Positions 60,492 through 64,000 of a stretch of 64,000 nucleotides of DNA are shown here, one piece after another; position 1 is the stretch's first letter, and each line of letters opens with the position of its first letter. A program made the translations under genes and the position numbers. Below the pieces are notes generated by a model. That model was not told the DNA's origin and made no database searches. It saw only the letters and a program-made list of their open reading frames with translations. Source of the stretch: Sulfolobales archaeon. Lineage in GTDB: Archaea > Thermoproteota > Thermoprotei_A > Sulfolobales > NBVN01. The stretch covers positions 1-64,000 of the forward strand of contig JAOAKA010000004.1 of NCBI GenBank assembly GCA_026413885.1, in the 5' to 3' direction.

Positions 60492-60654
60492 TTAAACACA
60501 CCTCTAAGAGAATTTACCGACAGCTCTATTATTTGTGTGAATCATTCCTTAACGCACTAAAGACTAGATTCGAGAAGAGGTGTCCGACCGAAAGTTAAGG
60601 TGGGAAAGCGTATTTATAATAGATAAATCTTTTAGAGCTGGAGGATATCGCTAT

Positions 60655-60696
60655 ATGAAGTGGTATTCACACGTAGTTGAAGCACTACTTAAGTGA
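60655..60696 (+). CDS. 13-codon mini-ORF upstream of the permease
   Basis: ATG 60655 to TGA 60696 encodes MKWYSHVVEALLK. It has its own ribosome-binding-like ctggaggat 8 or so bases upstream and lies between the TATA-like element (tatttataat, 60611-60620) and the permease start at 60712. The stop overlaps aaggtgat, the ribosome site for the permease. It may be a leader peptide or chance. Confidence 0.25.
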   Translation: MKWYSHVVEALLK

Positions 60697-60711
60697 AGGT
60701 GATGAGAGAGT

Positions 60712-62229
60712 TTGAGAGTGCTCAAGATAGCTTTAATACTTGTGTTATGCTTCATACTCTCATTCCTGGTAGTAGTATCTGTAAGTATACCGAGTGCTGG
60801 AGTTGGTGGTGAACTCAGAAAAGCTTGGGAGAGTGTTAGAGGAGGTGTGGAGATTGAGTCTCCTTCAGTTATATATGAGGGAGTAGTGTCTCTCGGTCTG
60901 TTTCTATTTGTAATAGCGGTGCTCACTCTAGACATGAGATATAGACACTTTCTAGCAATTCTAGCGGTATCCGCAGTAGTGTTTATGGGTGTTGTCCCGC
61001 CTCAGAAGCTTATCGAGAGTGTTGACTGGGCTCTAATAGTCTTTCTAGTTGGCTCTATGGGTTTCGCCGCTATTCTGAGGAAGCTCGGAGTGTTCACGTA
61101 TCTCGCAGCTCATATAGTAAAGATCAGTAAGGGGAGACCACTACTCCTCCTAACTCTACTCTCAGTGCTTGCTTGGTTTACCGCTATGGTTGTAGATGAA
61201 GTTACTAGCATAGTCTACGTAATCATGGTTGTCCTCGAATTGAGTAGGATACTCAGGATAGATCCAGATGAGTTAGTTATTCTAGTTGTTCTAGCAACTA
61301 ATACGGGTAGTCTAGCTCTCCCCGTTGGAAACCCTATAGGAGTCTACATAGCTTTCACAACTGGTTTCACACCAAGAGACTTCATACTAGCGGCTCTACC
61401 TCTCTCAGCAATATGCTTTCTAGCTACTGTAATCCTATTCTCCACTCTCAGAGTGAAATACGTTAGAAAGCTTGCGCTAGCTATTTCATCTAGGTCCGAT
61501 ATGTTAGAAGCCTTCATTACGACTAAGATCGTTGATGTAGCACCTAAGGAGAGAAACGCCAGAATCTATGGAGTAGCACTCCTCCTAGCGTTCTTAGGGA
61601 CTATCTCAATTACTCCACTACTCGCTGAGTTTTTGACGTCTATCTCAGGTTTCCATGTAGACTCTAACTCCCTACTGGCTCTGGTGCCCTACCTCTTCAT
61701 CGCGCTCACTCTCCCAGTCACAGAAGCTCCGGAGCTCGGAGAAGTGATAGCAAAGGGTGTTGAGTGGCCATCGATAACGTTCTTCATGTTTCTCTTCATG
61801 CTCGGCTACAGCTTAACGTGGAGTGGTGCTATGGTGAAAGTAGCTTACGGAACTATAACCCTATCTCAAACAATAAACCCAGGTCTTCTCTCATTATTCA
61901 TAGTGTTAATGTTCTCATCAGCTATTCTCAGTGCTTTTCTCGACAATCTATCTCTCGTAGTAGCTCTCGTACCGGCTATAGAGCTAGTAGTAGGAGTCAC
62001 AGGTGCTAGAGAGTTGTTCTGGTCTATTCTATTTGGAGGTGTTCTAGGCGGTAATTTAACACCAATAGGGTCTACAGCAAATATAGTTGCTGTCTCCATA
62101 TTGGAGAGAAGACGTAAAGTAAAGACAGACTGGGTAAAGTGGTTGAAGATATCACTACCAGTTGCGGTAGTGCACTTGATACTGACTTCTGCTTGGAGTT
62201 TAGTCCTACTTGAACACGGCTTACTGTGA
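60712..62229 (+). CDS. ArsB/NhaD/SLC13-type membrane transporter
   Basis: 505 residues with about 11-13 spans. After an N-terminal span and a periplasmic-type loop it shows DWALIVFLVGSMGFAAILRK, TAMVVDEVTSIVYVIMVVLE, ATNTGSLALPVGNPIGVYIA and GGNLTPIGSTANIVAVSILE, which are close to the paired signature loops of the ion-transporter superfamily (arsenite/antimonite permease ArsB, Na+/H+ antiporter NhaD, SLC13 anion carriers). The N and P-G-N repeats support this. Substrate is uncertain. The start is TTG 60712 with aaggtgat 8 bases upstream; an in-frame stop precedes it at 60703. Confidence 0.8.
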   Translation: MRVLKIALILVLCFILSFLVVVSVSIPSAGVGGELRKAWESVRGGVEIESPSVIYEGVVSLGLFLFVIAVLTLDMRYRHFLAILAVSAVVFMGVVPPQKLIESVDWALIVFLVGSMGFAAILRKLGVFTYLAAHIVKISKGRPLLLLTLLSVLAWFTAMVVDEVTSIVYVIMVVLELSRILRIDPDELVILVVLATNTGSLALPVGNPIGVYIAFTTGFTPRDFILAALPLSAICFLATVILFSTLRVKYVRKLALAISSRSDMLEAFITTKIVDVAPKERNARIYGVALLLAFLGTISITPLLAEFLTSISGFHVDSNSLLALVPYLFIALTLPVTEAPELGEVIAKGVEWPSITFFMFLFMLGYSLTWSGAMVKVAYGTITLSQTINPGLLSLFIVLMFSSAILSAFLDNLSLVVALVPAIELVVGVTGARELFWSILFGGVLGGNLTPIGSTANIVAVSILERRRKVKTDWVKWLKISLPVAVVHLILTSAWSLVLLEHGLL

Positions 62230-62250
62230 GTGTAGAGTTTTCGACAAGAC

Positions 62251-63003
62251 TTACTTTAGCACTAAGCCAGTGTTTCTCTTACTAACTAACTTTCTGAGGA
62301 TAGGGATAGCTTCAATCTTCTCGCTCTCTAGGTACTCCCATAGAATACCTCTCGGTCTTCTCTTCTCACTTACACACCCAATCGCTCTCGTAGGTGTAAA
62401 TACGAAGTCTACGGTTACATCCCAAGGTGCGAGTGGGATCTTAAATTCAACTACCTGAATATCGTGCACAGTTGTAGCTATAGGGACTTCCTCCGATAGT
62501 TTTCCGTACTCAAATAGAATTCCGTACTCTAACTCAGAGTAGCCCTCGCCTTTACCCAATCTCTCTCCGAATTTACTGACGACGACCGAGCCGGCTACTA
62601 CTAAGTCTACCTCTGGTATCTCCTCTGGATCTACTTTAGTACCGTATCTAAATGAGCCCGGTATAGTGGAAGCTTCTCTATATAGCCAGCTAGGTATTTT
62701 CTTAGGGTCTAGAAGGAGAAACCCCTCCGATATTCTAGGGGTTGGCACGATCAGCAGCTTACCTGCCTTAAGCACTAGTTCTCTAACTCTTCTCTGAGGG
62801 GCGTCTGGATTTACTTTAACTACTCTCGCTTTCTTAAATAACTCAGAGTCAGCCAATCTAACTGCGGCAGATTCTGCTCCAACGAAGTTCGGTATCCTCC
62901 CGTAGACCGGTCTAGGAAACGCAGCTATATTTCTCTCCTCCATTAGCTTCCATATCGCATACCTTAACTTCTCTCTATTAACTTCCTCGGACATCAGCTG
63001 CAT
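62251..63003 (-). CDS. 5-Formyltetrahydrofolate cyclo-ligase-like protein
   Basis: 250 residues. The sequence FPRPVYGRIPNFVGAE near residue 30, LIVPTPRISEGFLLLDP and VVSKFGERLGKGEGYSELEY match the archaeal members of the MTHFS family, where the GKGEGYxxxE block forms the ATP/folate site. In crenarchaea a folate or pterin-like substrate is likely but has not been established. The first ATG overlaps the MFS gene end by 26 bases; ATG at codon 4 (MSEEVNRE) is a better start and still overlaps by 17 bases. Confidence 0.78.
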   Translation of the reverse strand: MQLMSEEVNREKLRYAIWKLMEERNIAAFPRPVYGRIPNFVGAESAAVRLADSELFKKARVVKVNPDAPQRRVRELVLKAGKLLIVPTPRISEGFLLLDPKKIPSWLYREASTIPGSFRYGTKVDPEEIPEVDLVVAGSVVVSKFGERLGKGEGYSELEYGILFEYGKLSEEVPIATTVHDIQVVEFKIPLAPWDVTVDFVFTPTRAIGCVSEKRRPRGILWEYLESEKIEAIPILRKLVSKRNTGLVLK

Positions 63004-64000
63004 CCACTAGAAATCGGGAATTAAAGTCTAAAATCTCCTGGTTGTAGCTGTGCGCTGCGGAGATTCGTCTCTCCTTAACTTCCACACGCTTTCTATAGCT
63101 GTAGCTAACAGTACCTGCTAAAATTATTGACCCACATATAGCTGCTAGTGTTATTACTATACCTATGAATGTTGGGTCTATCTCTGGGTATGCGATAAGT
63201 GGTAACACTCCTAGACCTCCAATAGCACTAGAGGCCAGGCCTGCTCCTAGAGCACGAATTCTACTATCTCCAGTGGTGCTTCTAGCTAGTAGTACATTCA
63301 TTGATGTATCTATAATCGGGTAAAGCGGGAACTGCCATATTAAGATAGTAGCTAGCCCCCCTAGAGAGATAAATAGCCAGTAGTTAGATATGTAGAGAAT
63401 AAAGGAAAACAACAACATTAAGTGGGGGTCGTATCTATCGACAAGATAGCCGACTAGGATTCTCGTAGGTACTGAGAGAAAAGACGTGAGACCCCCGTAG
63501 AAAACACCGAATGCGATATATTGATACTCCTCCGATATATTCGGTAGTATCTTCACTATTTCCTCACTAAGTTTAACTGGGGCTACTGAGTAATACGCTT
63601 CTCTACAGAAAACTAGGAGAGCATATGATGTGAGAATAGGTATCAGACTTCGGACCGCTGTTATAGTCGGTCTGCTGTTTTCTTCACCGACTGCTTCTCG
63701 AATGCCTGGGTAAAATATGTAGAAGATCAGGTAGGATATTGCGTATAGAATCGAGCAGGCAGTGAATACTAGTGGAGCTCCTCCAGCATAGTAGAGCGCC
63801 CCCATAGCAAAGGAACCTAGGCTAAACCCGAAGCCTGTGCCTATCGTGAAGAGGCTGTACATTTTCCCGAATCTACCTTCAGCTTCTGAGAACACTGTTG
63901 ACATAATTGTAGGCCATGTTAGCGACCACGTTAGTGATGTAAGACTGAGTACTAATGCGAGACTCACTGGGTCTCTTATAGGTGGTGAGACTAGTAGTGG
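62978..64000 (-). CDS. Major facilitator superfamily transporter, N-terminal part cut by window edge
   Basis: The frame is open to base 64000, so the gene's start is outside the window; the GTG at 63967 is only the first start-like codon in view. About 340 residues and roughly ten spans are visible, with GTGFGFSLGSFAMGALYYAG near the N-terminal side, GYLVDRYDP as the loop 8-9 signature (GxxxDR), and a basic cytoplasmic tail (SYSYRKRVEVKERRIS). The substrate is not evident. It overlaps the downstream cyclo-ligase gene by 26 bases. Confidence 0.78.
   Translation of the reverse strand, partial: PLLVSPPIRDPVSLALVLSLTSLTWSLTWPTIMSTVFSEAEGRFGKMYSLFTIGTGFGFSLGSFAMGALYYAGGAPLVFTACSILYAISYLIFYIFYPGIREAVGEENSRPTITAVRSLIPILTSYALLVFCREAYYSVAPVKLSEEIVKILPNISEEYQYIAFGVFYGGLTSFLSVPTRILVGYLVDRYDPHLMLLFSFILYISNYWLFISLGGLATILIWQFPLYPIIDTSMNVLLARSTTGDSRIRALGAGLASSAIGGLGVLPLIAYPEIDPTFIGIVITLAAICGSIILAGTVSYSYRKRVEVKERRISAAHSYNQEILDFNSRFLVDAADVRGS

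Noticed and set aside
1..64000. tRNA genes, rRNA genes, CRISPR arrays, insertion sequences
   Set aside because: Scanning found no cloverleaf with a GGTTCGAATC-type T-arm, no regularly spaced direct repeats and no transposase-like frame.

Overview
The window is about 64 kb of dense archaeal DNA. The gene set points to a hyperthermophilic crenarchaeon (Thermoproteota), most like the Desulfurococcales. It has Alba, a TFB next to Gar1, the S24e-S27ae-Kae1-Bud32 cluster, an XPB-type helicase, deoxyhypusine synthase, ribose-1,5-bisphosphate isomerase, 3-hexulose-6-phosphate synthase, a PAN-type proteasomal ATPase, a SufBC pair, MBF1, and a cbf5 gene with an archaeal-type pre-mRNA intron. Promoters show TATA-like boxes, many genes start with GTG or TTG, and several transcripts look leaderless. 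I see no tRNA, rRNA, CRISPR array or insertion sequence. The species cannot be named from this sequence alone.

Layout. 0-7.3 kb: end of a creatininase-family gene, two-subunit class I fumarase, a cysteine-cluster protein, an MFS transporter, an RCK-like/MscS channel pair, an SDR and a JAMM-motif protein. 7.4-12.2 kb: a multiply frameshifted pseudogene, the SufBC iron-sulfur assembly pair, a B3/B4-domain protein, and an MFS transporter with a candidate operator. 12.4-16.2 kb: a cluster of LuxE-like ligase, LuxC-like acyl reductase and an extended SDR, which looks like a carboxylic-acid-to-aldehyde module. 16.3-26.4 kb: a His/Glu-rich protein, a TctA-like permease with a small membrane partner, two tandem membrane-anchored subtilases with coiled coils, a nucleotidyltransferase-like protein and a secreted protein. 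26.7-34.5 kb: information processing (Gar1, TFB, S24e, S27ae, Kae1, Bud32, Cbf5, L14e) with cis-prenyltransferase, a DegT aminotransferase and peroxiredoxin. 34.6-43.1 kb: eIF2B-like protein and R15P isomerase, TIM-barrel AP-endonuclease-like protein, XPB, Alba, hexulose-phosphate synthase, nitroreductase, deoxyhypusine synthase. 43.3-51.5 kb: uncharacterised proteins, a dolichol-kinase-like enzyme, IleRS, a GT2 glycosyltransferase, and an acyl-CoA carboxylase carboxyltransferase. 51.6-58.8 kb: PAN operon with a SpeH-like pseudoenzyme and a GNAT protein, TatD, an ECF transporter (S, A-A, T) and a UbiX-like enzyme. 58.9-64 kb: HflX, MBF1, an anion permease, a 5-formyl-THF cycloligase-like protein and the start-truncated end of an MFS gene.

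Points that simple ORF calling would miss: (1) cbf5 is split by a 20-nt intron through its catalytic Asp codon; (2) the IleRS gene has no ATG, GTG or TTG in its first 160 or so codons and probably starts at ATT or CTG; (3) the SpeH homologue in the PAN operon has lost its self-cleavage site; (4) TFB has lost half of its zinc ligands; (5) rpS27ae and a 51-codon ORF at 34661 are short genes; (6) 7367-8149 is a decayed gene.
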